A stretch of 13,262 nucleotides of DNA from CAZJFH01 sp964545205. Its GTDB lineage: Bacteria; Pseudomonadota; Alphaproteobacteria; Rhodospirillales; Magnetospirillaceae. A program made the position numbers and the translations under genes. The stretch lies in contig CAZJFH010000098.1 in assembly GCA_964545205.1 (NCBI GenBank), positions 1 to 13,262 on the forward strand, given 5' to 3'. The notes below the pieces were generated by a model. That model did no database searches. It saw nothing but the letters and a program-made list of their open reading frames with translations, and had not been told where the DNA came from. This document shows positions 1 through 7,177 of this stretch, piece after piece (positions within the stretch are counted from its first letter, which is position 1; the number at the start of each line of letters is the position of its first letter).

Positions 1-432
1 CGCAAGATCATCGTCGACACCTACGGCGGCGCGGCCCCGCACGGCGGCGGCGCCTTCTCGGGCAAGGATCCGACCAAGGTCGACCGCTCGGCCGCCTACG
101 CCGCCCGCTACCTGGCGAAGAACGTCGTCGCCGCCGGCCTGTCGGAGCGCTGCCTGATCCAGCTGTCCTACGCCATCGGCGTCTCCAAGCCGCTGTCGGT
201 CTATGTCGACACCCAGGGCACCTGCCAGGTCGACGAGGACAAGCTGTCGCAGGTGCTGCAGGAGCTGATGGATCTCAGCCCGCGCGGCATCCGCACCCAT
301 CTCGGCCTCAACAAGCCGATCTACGCCCGCACCGCCGCCTACGGCCATTTCGGCCGGGCGCCGGAGGCCGACGGCGGCTTCTCGTGGGAGAAGACCGACC
401 TCGTCGAGGAGCTGAAGCGCCGCTTTGCCTGA
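1..432 (+). CDS. metK: S-adenosylmethionine synthetase, C-terminal part (5' end outside window)
   Basis: Methionine adenosyltransferase makes S-adenosylmethionine from methionine and ATP in the cytoplasm. Only the last 143 residues are in the window; the reading frame is open from base 1 and ends at TGA 430-432. The fragment contains the family's glycine-rich phosphate loop signature GGGAFSGKDPTKVDRS at about residues 16-31 of the fragment, followed by the conserved AAYAARYLAKN and QLSYAIGVSKPLSV stretches. It ends in the usual C-terminal region (HFGR, then FSWEKTDLVEELK). The length after the signature fits a normal, intact C-terminus. The stop overlaps the trmB start by 8 bp, so the two are probably co-translated; TrmB consumes the SAM that MetK makes. 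The start, and any SAM-responsive leader, would lie upstream of the window. Confidence 0.97.
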   Translation, partial: RKIIVDTYGGAAPHGGGAFSGKDPTKVDRSAAYAARYLAKNVVAAGLSERCLIQLSYAIGVSKPLSVYVDTQGTCQVDEDKLSQVLQELMDLSPRGIRTHLGLNKPIYARTAAYGHFGRAPEADGGFSWEKTDLVEELKRRFA

Positions 433-1132
433 TCGGCCGCCGCGTGAACCGGGGGCGCCCGTCTTCTACGGGCGCCGCCACGGCAAGAAGCTGCGCCAGC
501 GCGGCCGCGACCTCATCGAGGCGCTGCTGCCGCGCCTGGCGATTCCGCGCCCCGAGCCGGGCGAGACGCTCGACCCGCGCGGCCTGTTCGGCCGCCCGGT
601 GCGGGCGGTGTGGCTGGAAGTCGGCTTCGGCGGCGGCGAGCATCTCGCCGCCCGCGCCGAGGCCGATCCCGACATCGGCATCATCGGCTCGGAAGTGTTC
701 GTCAACGGCGTCGCCAGCCTGCTGCGCCACGTCGAGGAGCGGCGGCTGACCAACGTGCGCGTCTTCGCCGAGGACGTGCGCTTGCTGCTGCCGGCCCTGC
801 CCGACGCCTGCCTCGCGCGGGTGTTCGTGCTGTTTCCCGATCCCTGGCCCAAGAAGCGCCACGCCCAGCGCCGCTTCATCGGCCCGGAGAACCTGCCCGA
901 ACTGGCGCGACTGCTGGTCGACGGCGGCGAGCTGCGGGTCGCCACCGACGATCCCACCTACCAGGACTGGGCGCTGGAGCATCTGTGCGCCAGCCCGGAC
1001 TTCGCGCCGGCGCGGCCGCTCGACGAGCGCTGGACCCGGCCCGCCGACTGGGCGCCGACGCGCTACGAGGCCAAGGCCCTGCGCGAGGGCCGTTCGCCGA
1101 TCTATCTCTCGTTCGCGCGCCGGCGGCGGTGA
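425..1132 (+). CDS. trmB: tRNA (guanine-N7-)-methyltransferase (m7G46)
   Basis: TrmB transfers the methyl group of SAM to N7 of G46 in the tRNA variable loop. The 235-residue product has the family landmarks in order. A basic N-terminus (FYGRRHGKKLRQRG) comes first, then the SAM-binding motif LEVGFGGGEH at about residues 64-73 with the acidic SEVF strand end after it. The hallmark FPDPWPKKRH follows at about 137-146, then ATDDPTYQDW near 173-182, and a C-terminal RYEAKALREGRSPIYLSFARR tail. The start is TTG 425, which overlaps the metK stop. No ATG or GTG in this frame lies near it, and a GAGGAG at 406-411 could serve as a distant ribosome binding site. A TTG start with an 8-bp overlap suggests translation coupled to metK. 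Family assignment is firm; the exact start is less so. Confidence 0.93.
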   Translation: MPDRPPREPGAPVFYGRRHGKKLRQRGRDLIEALLPRLAIPRPEPGETLDPRGLFGRPVRAVWLEVGFGGGEHLAARAEADPDIGIIGSEVFVNGVASLLRHVEERRLTNVRVFAEDVRLLLPALPDACLARVFVLFPDPWPKKRHAQRRFIGPENLPELARLLVDGGELRVATDDPTYQDWALEHLCASPDFAPARPLDERWTRPADWAPTRYEAKALREGRSPIYLSFARRRR

Positions 1133-1154
1133 CCCCGAAAGGCCACGAATCCGC

Positions 1155-1182
1155 TTGTAAACACGGGCCGAGCGGTTATATT
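1155..1182 (+). promoter_or_regulatory. Putative sigma-70-type promoter of the rimP-nusA-infB operon
   Basis: In the gap between trmB and rimP, TTGTAA (1155-1160) and TATATT (1177-1182) match the -35 and -10 consensus at 4 and 5 of 6 positions and are 16 bp apart. The bases between and around them form the only AT-rich patch in this GC-rich gap. Transcription would begin near 1189. The RNA would then open with the stem-loop at 1205-1224 and the terminator at 1231-1255, so promoter and attenuator form a sensible unit. Called by eye; not experimentally supported. Confidence 0.55.
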
Positions 1183-1204
1183 GCCCGCAGACACATTCTT
1201 GCGG

Positions 1205-1224
1205 GTCCCGCCGCGGAGCGGGAC
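1205..1224 (+). promoter_or_regulatory. Stem-loop in the rimP leader
   Basis: GTCCCGC (1205-1211) pairs perfectly with GCGGGAC (1218-1224) around the 6-base loop CGCGGA. It lies between the putative transcription start and the intrinsic terminator of the rimP leader. It could be the first element of an attenuator, for example a protein-binding or pausing hairpin. No alternative antiterminator pairing was convincingly found by eye. Confidence 0.5.
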
Positions 1225-1230
1225 GGTGAG

Positions 1231-1255
1231 GGTGGGCCATTGGCCCACTTTTTTT
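1231..1255 (+). terminator. Intrinsic terminator / attenuator immediately upstream of rimP
   Basis: GTGGGCC (1232-1238) pairs perfectly with GGCCCAC (1242-1248) around a 3-base loop (ATT). It is followed directly by seven T residues (1249-1255) and then GTTTC. This is a textbook Rho-independent terminator, yet it ends only about 15 bp before the rimP start and about 125 bp after the trmB stop. It may end metK-trmB transcripts. It also lies downstream of the promoter-like hexamers at 1155-1182, so every transcript reaching rimP must read through it. That arrangement is typical of transcription attenuation. From memory, attenuator-type leaders upstream of rimP-nusA-infB operons have been predicted bioinformatically in Proteobacteria. 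Confidence 0.8.
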
Positions 1256-1270
1256 GTTTCTAGAGGGATG

Positions 1271-1765
1271 ATGAGCTTTCAGGAGCGCCTGGTGGAGCTG
1301 ATCGCTCCGACGCTCGAGCAGATGGGATACGATCTCGTCCGCGTGCAGATGTCGGGCAAGCAGCGCCCCACCTTGCAGATCATGGCCGAGCGCAAGGACG
1401 GCGTGAACATGACCGTCGACGACTGCGCCGACATCAGCCGGGCCGTCTCGGCCGTGCTCGACGTCGAGGACCCGATCCAGGGCGCCTACAACCTGGAGGT
1501 CAGTTCGCCCGGCATCGACCGGCCGCTGACTCGGCCGCAGGACTTCGCCCGCTGGGCGGGGTTCGAGGCGCGGGTCGAGATGGCGGTGCCGGTCGAGGGG
1601 CGCAAGCGCTTCAAGGGGCGGCTGATCGGCATCGACGATGCCGGCGTCGTCCGGTTGCAGGCCGAGGACGGCGAGTTCGCGCTGCCCTTCGCCGACATGC
1701 AGAAGGCCAAGCTGGTGCTCACCGACGAGCTCGTCGCCGCAAGCATTTCCGGGCAGGATCACTAA
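1271..1765 (+). CDS. rimP: Ribosome maturation factor RimP
   Basis: RimP binds the 30S subunit and helps fold and assemble it, in the cytoplasm. The product is 164 residues, near the usual length. It has the N-terminal domain (RLVELIAPTLEQMGYDLVRVQ), the signature LEVSSPGIDRPL at about residues 75-86, and a C-terminal Sm-like domain with RKRFKGRLIGIDDAGVVRL and the FADMQKAKLVL end. Two adjacent ATGs occur at 1268 and 1271. The second is chosen because GAGG at 1263-1266 leaves it 4 bases of spacing, whereas the first would have almost none. A much longer reading frame from TTG 1181 would translate through the leader hairpins and is rejected. It is the first gene of the operon; nusA begins 11 bp after its stop. 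Confidence 0.95.
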   Translation: MSFQERLVELIAPTLEQMGYDLVRVQMSGKQRPTLQIMAERKDGVNMTVDDCADISRAVSAVLDVEDPIQGAYNLEVSSPGIDRPLTRPQDFARWAGFEARVEMAVPVEGRKRFKGRLIGIDDAGVVRLQAEDGEFALPFADMQKAKLVLTDELVAASISGQDH

Positions 1766-1776
1766 GGTTCGACACG

Positions 1777-3330
1777 ATGGCTGAACGTATTGCCGCACTC
1801 CCCCGCCCCGAGCTCCTTCAGGTCGCCGACGCGGTCGCCCGTGACAAGGGCATCGACCGCGACGAGGTCCTGGAGGCCATGGAACAGGCCATTCAGAAGG
1901 CCGGGCGCTCCAAATACGGGCACGAGCACGACATTCGCGCCCATATCGACCGCAAGACCGGCGAGATCCGCCTGAACCGCTACATCGAGGTGGTCGAGGA
2001 GGTCGAGAACGAGGCGACGCAGATGACGCTCGCCAAGGCGAGCCGACGCAAGCCCGACGCCCAGCTGGGCGAGTTCATCGTCGACCCGCTGCCGCCGATC
2101 GACTTCGGCCGCATCGCCGCCCAGACGGCGAAGCAGGTCATCGTCCAGAAGGTGCGCGACGCCGAGCGCCAGCGCCAGTTCGACGAGTACAAGGACCGCA
2201 CCGGCGAGATCGTCAACGGCCTGGTCAAGCGCGTCGAGTTCGGCAATGTCATCGTCGACCTCGGCCGCGCCGAGGCGCTGCTGCGCCGCGACGAGCTGAT
2301 CCCGCGCGAGATGTTCCGCACCGGCGACCGCGTGCGCGCCTACATCTACGACGTCCGCCAGGAGCAGCGCGGGCCGCAGATCTTCCTGTCGCGCACCCAT
2401 CCGCAGTTCATGGCCAAGCTGTTCGCCCAGGAAGTGCCCGAGATCTACGACGGCATCATCGAGATCCGCTCGGTGGCGCGCGATCCCGGCAGCCGCGCCA
2501 AGATCGCGGTGATCTCGAACGACTCCGGCATCGACCCGGTCGGCGCCTGCGTCGGCATGCGCGGCAGCCGCGTCCAGGCGGTGGTCGCCGAGCTGCAGGG
2601 CGAGAAGATCGACATCATTCCGTGGACCGCCGATCCGGCGAACTTCATCGTCAACGCCCTGGCCCCGGCCGAGGTCGCCAAGGTGGTGCTGGACGAGGAG
2701 GCCAACCGCATCGAGGTGGTGGTGCCCGACGACCAGCTCAGCCTGGCGATCGGCCGCCGCGGCCAGAACGTCCGCCTCGCCTCGCAGCTGACCGGCTGGG
2801 ACATCGACATCCTGACCGAGGCCGAGGAATCGGAGCGCCGCAACGAGGAGTTCCGCTCGCGGTCGAACATGTTCATCGAGGCCCTGGACGTCGACGACGT
2901 GATTGCCCATCTACTCGTCACCGAAGGCTTCACCGCCCTCGAGGAAGTGGCGTTCGTGCCGCTCGAGGACCTGACCGACATCGAGGGCTTCGACGAGGAC
3001 ATCGCGGCCGAGCTGCAGAATCGCGCCCAGGGCTTCCTCGCCGAGCAGAACGAACGCAACACCGCCCGCCGCAAGGAGCTGGGCGTGTCCGACGAGCTGG
3101 ACGCCATCTCCGGGCTGACCTCGGGCATGCTGGTGGCGCTGGGCGAGAACGGGGTCAAGACCCTGGACGATCTCGCCGATCTCGCCAGCGACGAGCTGAT
3201 CGAGATCGTCGGCAAGGACCAGATGACCGAGGATCAGGCCAACGCGGTGATCATGGCCGCCCGCGCCCACTGGTTCGAGGACGGCGAAGCCGAGGCCGGC
3301 GCGCAGGGCGAGCCCGATCAGGGCGCCTGA
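1777..3330 (+). CDS. nusA: Transcription elongation/termination factor NusA
   Basis: NusA binds RNA polymerase and nascent RNA, modulating pausing, intrinsic termination and antitermination. The 517-residue product has the standard layout. The N-terminal polymerase-binding domain is at about residues 1-135. The S1 domain starts near 143 (GEIVNGLVKRVEFGNVIVDLG) and ends around FLSRT at about 207. KH1 spans about 212-282 (VGACVGMRGSRVQAV) and KH2 about 285-350 (LAIGRRGQNVRLASQLTGWDIDI). The acidic C-terminal part has two helix-hairpin-helix type repeats, about 365-425 and about 440-500. ATG 1777 has AAGG at 1764-1767, overlapping the rimP stop, as its ribosome binding site. Because rimP and nusA lie behind a terminator that NusA itself could affect, feedback control is plausible. 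That is inference. Confidence 0.98.
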   Translation: MAERIAALPRPELLQVADAVARDKGIDRDEVLEAMEQAIQKAGRSKYGHEHDIRAHIDRKTGEIRLNRYIEVVEEVENEATQMTLAKASRRKPDAQLGEFIVDPLPPIDFGRIAAQTAKQVIVQKVRDAERQRQFDEYKDRTGEIVNGLVKRVEFGNVIVDLGRAEALLRRDELIPREMFRTGDRVRAYIYDVRQEQRGPQIFLSRTHPQFMAKLFAQEVPEIYDGIIEIRSVARDPGSRAKIAVISNDSGIDPVGACVGMRGSRVQAVVAELQGEKIDIIPWTADPANFIVNALAPAEVAKVVLDEEANRIEVVVPDDQLSLAIGRRGQNVRLASQLTGWDIDILTEAEESERRNEEFRSRSNMFIEALDVDDVIAHLLVTEGFTALEEVAFVPLEDLTDIEGFDEDIAAELQNRAQGFLAEQNERNTARRKELGVSDELDAISGLTSGMLVALGENGVKTLDDLADLASDELIEIVGKDQMTEDQANAVIMAARAHWFEDGEAEAGAQGEPDQGA

Positions 3331-3337
3331 GCCGACG

Positions 3338-3955
3338 ATGCCGCGTCGGGCCGCCGAGGCCGATATCGGGGTGGAAGGGCCGCTGCGCCGGTGCATCGTC
3401 ACCGGCACGGTCCAGCCGCCCGACGGCATGGTCAGGTTCGTGGTCGGACCGGGCGACGAGATCGTCCCGGACATCGCCGGCGACCTGCCCGGTCGGGGAT
3501 TATGGTTGAGCGCGGCGCGGGATGTGGTAAATACGGCCGTGGCGAAAAAACTGTTCGCCAAGGCCGCGCGCCAGCGGGTGACGGCGCCGGCCGATCTGGC
3601 CGACCAGGTCGAGCGGCTGCTGACGCGCCGCTGCCTGGAGACGTTGGGGCTGGCGCGGCGCGCCGGAGCCGCCGTCGCCGGATACGAGAAGGTGCGGGCG
3701 CGGCTGCAGGCCGGCAAGGCGGGGCTGCTGCTCGAGGCCCGCGACGGTGCGGCCGGTGGCCGCGGGAAGATCACGGCGCTGGCGCCGGGCCTGCCGGTGG
3801 TGGCGCTGTTCGACAGCGCCGAGCTGGGCGGGGCGCTGGGGCGCGAGACGGCGGTGCACGTGGTGCTCGAGCCAGGGCGCCTGGCCGACCGTCTGTCGAA
3901 GGATGCCGAGCGGCTGGGCGGTTTTCGTCCCGGCCGCAACGAGTTTGGCGGTTGA
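3338..3955 (+). CDS. rnpM: YlxR/RnpM-family RNA-binding protein fused to an L7Ae-like domain
   Basis: The product is 205 residues. The N-terminal 90 or so residues are a YlxR (DUF448) domain, with RRCIVTG at 17-23, the VRFVVGP strand, VPDIAGDLPGRG and LWLSA near 42-59. In Bacillus the stand-alone homologue has been described as an RNase P modulator (RnpM). The C-terminal half (about 95-190) resembles an L7Ae/L30e-type RNA-binding fold: LGLARRAGAAVAGYEKVRARLQ, then GLLLEARDG, then PVVALFDSAELGGALGRE. YlxR and L7Ae-like genes are separate neighbours in Firmicutes, and the fused form is common in alphaproteobacteria. It lies 7 bp after nusA and 27 bp before infB, the classic position. Ribosome binding at ATG 3338 is weak, suggesting coupling to nusA. 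The role in this lineage is unproven. Confidence 0.88.
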   Translation: MPRRAAEADIGVEGPLRRCIVTGTVQPPDGMVRFVVGPGDEIVPDIAGDLPGRGLWLSAARDVVNTAVAKKLFAKAARQRVTAPADLADQVERLLTRRCLETLGLARRAGAAVAGYEKVRARLQAGKAGLLLEARDGAAGGRGKITALAPGLPVVALFDSAELGGALGRETAVHVVLEPGRLADRLSKDAERLGGFRPGRNEFGG

Positions 3956-3982
3956 TCCGCAAGAAGAGAGTAAAGCGAGAGT

Positions 3983-6678
3983 ATGACGGATTCGAAAGAT
4001 CAGGACCGGAAAGCGCCGCTGCGGCTGTCGTCGGGCAAGCTCGAACTGAAGAAGACGGTCGAGGCCGGACAGGTGCGCCAGAGCTTTTCCCACGGACGCT
4101 CGAAGGTCGTGACCGTCGAGGTGCGCAAGAAGCGCACCATCACTCCGGGCACCGAGGGCCGCGAAGGCGCCGCCGGCCTGGGTGACCTGCGCAGCCACGG
4201 CGACCTGTCGCGCGACGAGATCGCCGCCCGCGCCCGCGCCCTGCAGGAGGCCCGCCGCGCCGAGGAAGAGGCCAGGAAGCGCGAGGAGGAGGAAGCCGTC
4301 CGCCGCGCCGAGGAGGAGGAGCGCGAACGCGCCGAGGCCGAGGAGCGCCGCAAGCGCGAGGCCGAGGAGGAGCGCCGTGTCGCCGAGGCGGAGGCGCGCC
4401 GCGCGTCCGAGGAGGCCGAGCGCGCCGAGCCGCAGGCTGGTCCGGGCGAGGCCGCGGCCGGGGCTCCGGCGCAGCAGCCGGCGGCCGAGCCGGCGGGCAC
4501 GTTCCTCGAGCGCCGCCATCAGGGCCGTNNNNNNNNNNNNNNNNNNNNNNNNNNNNNNNNNNNNNNNNNNNNNNNNGGGCTCCGGCGCAGCAGCCGGCGG
4601 CGGCGCCGGCGCGTCCGGCCGCCGCCCAGGCGCCGCGCCCGCCGGCCAAGACCGAGACCCGCGCGCCGGTGCCGCCGCGCGCCCCGGCGAAGACCGCCGA
4701 GGAGGAAGAGGACGAGCGCCGGCGCCCCGGCAAGGTCGCCGCCAAGGCGCCGCCGCCGCGCCGCCCCGCGCCGACCGCCGAACCGCGCCGCCGCGGCAAG
4801 CTCACCGTTACCGCCGCCCTGACCGACGACGACCGCTCCGAACGCGGCCGCAGCCTCGCCTCCGTGCGCCGGCAGCGCGAGCGCGAGCGTCAGAAGCAGA
4901 TGCAGCGGACCCAGGAAAAGGTCGTTCGCGACGTGATCATTCCCGAGACCATCACCGTGCAGGAACTGGCCAACCGCATGGCCACCCGCGGCGCCGACGT
5001 GATCAAGGCGCTGATGCGCATGGGCGTGATGGCCAACATCAACGCCTCGATCGACGGCGACACCGCCGAGCTGATCGCCCAGGAGTTCGGCCACAACGTC
5101 AAGCGCGTCGCCGAAGCCGACGTCGAAATCGGCCTGTCGGGCGACGAGGACCGGCCCGAGGATCTGGTCTCGCGGCCGCCGGTCGTCACCGTCATGGGCC
5201 ATGTCGACCACGGCAAGACCTCGCTGCTCGACGCCCTGCGCGAGACCGACGTGGTCTCGGGCGAGGCCGGCGGCATCACCCAGCATATCGGCGCCTATCA
5301 GGTGACGATGCGCAACGGGCAGAAGATCACCTTCATCGACACCCCCGGCCACGAGGCCTTCACCGCGATGCGCGCCCGCGGCGCCAAGGTGACGGACGTC
5401 GTGGTGCTGGTGGTCGCCGCCGACGACGGCATCATGCCGCAGACCGTCGAGGCGATCCGCCATTCGCGCGCCGCCGGCGTGCCGGTGATCGTCGCCGTCA
5501 ACAAGATCGACAAGCCCGACGCCCGCCCCGAGCGCGTGCGCCAGGAGCTGCTGCAGCACGAGATCGTCGTCGAGGAGATGGGCGGCGACGTCCTGGCGGT
5601 CGACGTCTCGGCCAAGCAGCGCCTCAACCTCGACAAGCTCGAGGAGGCGATCCTGCTGCAGGCCGAAATCCTCGACCTGAAGGCCAATCCGACGCGCACC
5701 GCCAGCGGTGCCGTGGTCGAGGCCAAGATGGAAAAGGGCCGCGGCTCGGTCGCCACCGTGCTGGTCCAGAAGGGCACGCTGAGGGTCGGCGACGTCTTCG
5801 TGGCCGGCACCGAGTGGGGCCGCGTGCGCGCGCTCTACGACGACCGCGCCAACAAGGTCGAGGAGGCGGGTCCCGCCACCCCGGTCGAGGTGCTGGGCCT
5901 GCAGGGCACGCCGGCCGCCGGCGACGACTTCGTCGTCGTCGAGGACGAGGCGCGCGCCCGCCAGGTCGCCGGCTACCGTCAGCGCCAGGCGCGCGACGCC
6001 AAGGCCGCCGCCGGCAGCCGCGGCACCCTGGACCAGATGTTCGCCCGCATCGCCGCCGGCGAGGCCAAGGAACTGCCCGTGGTCATCAAGGGCGACGTCC
6101 AGGGCTCGGTCGAGGCGATCTCGGCGACGCTGGGCAAGATGGGCACCGACGAGGTCAAGGTCCGGGTGCTGCACACCGCGGTCGGCGCGATCAACGAATC
6201 CGACGTCACCCTGGCCAAGGCCTCGGACGCGGTGATCATCGGCTTCAACGTCCGCGCCAACCCGCAGGCGCGCGAGATGGCGCGGCGCGACAACATCGAC
6301 ATCCGCTACTACTCGATCATCTACGACGTCGCCGACGACATGAAGAAGGCGCTGTCGGGCATGCTGTCGCCGACGCTGCGCGAACGCTTCCTCGGCTACG
6401 CCGAGATCCGCGAGGTGTTCAACATCACCAAGGTCGGCAAGGTCGGCGGCTGCATGGTCACCGAGGGGATCGTCAAGCGCGGCGCCAAGGTCCGCCTGCT
6501 GCGCGACAACGTGGTGATCCACGAGGGCGCGCTGTCGACGCTCAAGCGCTTCAAGGAAGACGTCCGCGAGGTCCGCGAAGGCTACGAATGCGGCATGGCC
6601 TTCGAGAACTATCACGACATCCAGGTCGGCGACCAGATCGAGTGCTTCGAGGTCGAGGAGGTGGCGGCCAGCCTGTAA
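3983..6678 (+). CDS. infB: Translation initiation factor IF-2 (interrupted by an assembly gap)
   Basis: IF2 is the GTPase that brings fMet-tRNA to the 30S subunit and promotes 50S joining. ATG 3983 opens a typical alphaproteobacterial N-terminus (LRLSSGKLELKKTVEAGQV, then QSFSHGRSKVV). A long Glu/Arg/Ala-rich, coiled-coil-like stretch follows (about residues 85-155), then Ala/Pro/Gln-rich sequence running into the gap. After the gap the frame resumes at 4579. It holds the IF2N domain (about 4930-5110), G1 GHVDHGKT (5197-5220), G2 GGITQHIG (about 5269-5292), G3 DTPGH (from 5338), G4 NKID (5500-5511) and the SAK motif near 5608. The beta-barrel and C-terminal fMet-tRNA-binding domains end at TAA 6676-6678. 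About 182 residues precede the gap and 699 follow, a normal total. The two parts are in different frames at the stated gap size, most likely an assembly matter, not a broken gene. Confidence 0.95.
4461..4601 (+). repeat. 25-bp direct repeat flanking the assembly gap in infB
   Basis: The same 25 bases occur at 4461-4485 and, directly after the N run, at 4577-4601. Both copies encode APAQQPAA in the same phase within the Ala/Pro-rich linker of IF2. The repeat is probably why the assembly broke here. Either the linker really has tandem APAQQPAA units, or both copies are the same piece of DNA placed twice. Confidence 0.85.
4529..4576. other. Assembly gap (48 N) inside infB
   Basis: Exactly 48 unknown bases lie in the low-complexity N-terminal region of infB. 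Upstream codons start at positions of the form 3n+2, whereas downstream codons, fixed by the conserved GTPase domain, start at 3n+1. For an intact infB the true gap length must leave remainder 1 on division by 3, so 48 is not exact or bases at the contig end are wrong. The last 11 codons before the gap (GTFLERRHQGR) do not look like the surrounding Ala/Pro/Glu linker. Confidence 0.97.
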
Positions 6679-6712
6679 GGCCGCCGCCGTCCACCCTTAA
6701 GCGGGGGAAGAC

Positions 6713-7177
6713 ATGACCAGACGCCAGGGCAGGCCGCCGGGCCAGCGGCAGCTGCGCGTCGGCGAGGAAATTCGCCATGCGCTCGCCAACATCGTCGAGC
6801 GCGGCGAGATCCGCGATCCCGACCTCGCCGACCGCCCGGTCACCATCACCGAGGTCCGGGTCAGCCCCGACCTGCGCAACGCCACCGCCTTCGTGACGCC
6901 GTTCGGCGGCGGCGACGCCGCGCCGGTGCTCGCCGGCCTGAAGCGGGCCAAGGCCTATCTGCGCCACGAACTGGCGCAGCACCTCAATCTGCGCTACGTG
7001 CCGGAGCTGTGGTTCGAGGAGGACACCTCGCTCGACCAGGCCAGCCGCATCGACGCCTTGCTGCGCAGCCCCGAGGTGCGCCGCGACGTCGAGGGCGGCG
7101 ATTTCGGCGCCGCGGACGACGAGTTCGCCGACGACGACCGCCACGACCAGCAGGAAGGCCGCGACGATGGCGCGTAG
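6713..7177 (+). CDS. rbfA: 30S ribosome-binding factor RbfA
   Basis: RbfA is a small KH-fold protein that binds immature 30S subunits and assists late maturation of the 5' end of 16S rRNA. The 154-residue product starts with the basic RQLRVGEEIRHALANIVERGEI helix and continues with PVTITEVRVSPDLRNATAFVTPFGG. It then has the LKRAKAYLRHELAQHLNLRYVPELWFEEDTSLDQASRIDALL core. This is the complete family pattern. The last 30 or so residues form an Asp-rich hydrophilic tail (DDEFADDDRHD) that is probably disordered. ATG 6713 has the strong GGGGGAAG at about 6703-6710 just upstream. It is 34 bp downstream of infB and overlaps truB by 11 bp. Confidence 0.96.
   Translation: MTRRQGRPPGQRQLRVGEEIRHALANIVERGEIRDPDLADRPVTITEVRVSPDLRNATAFVTPFGGGDAAPVLAGLKRAKAYLRHELAQHLNLRYVPELWFEEDTSLDQASRIDALLRSPEVRRDVEGGDFGAADDEFADDDRHDQQEGRDDGA

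Noticed and set aside
1184..1205. Additional hairpin CCCGCA/TGCGGG upstream of the rimP leader stem
   Set aside because: It starts before the expected transcription start (near 1189) and shares base 1205 with the next stem, so it would not form intact in the RNA. It could matter only if transcription reads in from trmB.
1133..1267. A tRNA gene upstream of rimP, as in E. coli metY
   Set aside because: The 135-bp gap shows no cloverleaf, T-loop sequence or acceptor stem; it is explained by the promoter and terminator.
1181..1270. N-terminal extension of rimP from TTG 1181
   Set aside because: It would translate through the leader hairpin and terminator, and the extra residues do not resemble RimP. 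ATG 1271 (or 1268) with GAGG upstream fits the family.
4519..6615. Long open frames on the minus strand opposite infB, pnp (8315-10573) and the nitronate monooxygenase-like gene (11667-13262)
   Set aside because: They mirror real + strand genes, as expected in GC-rich DNA with biased third positions. Their products are low-complexity His/Asp/Leu/Ala-rich strings with no family motif.
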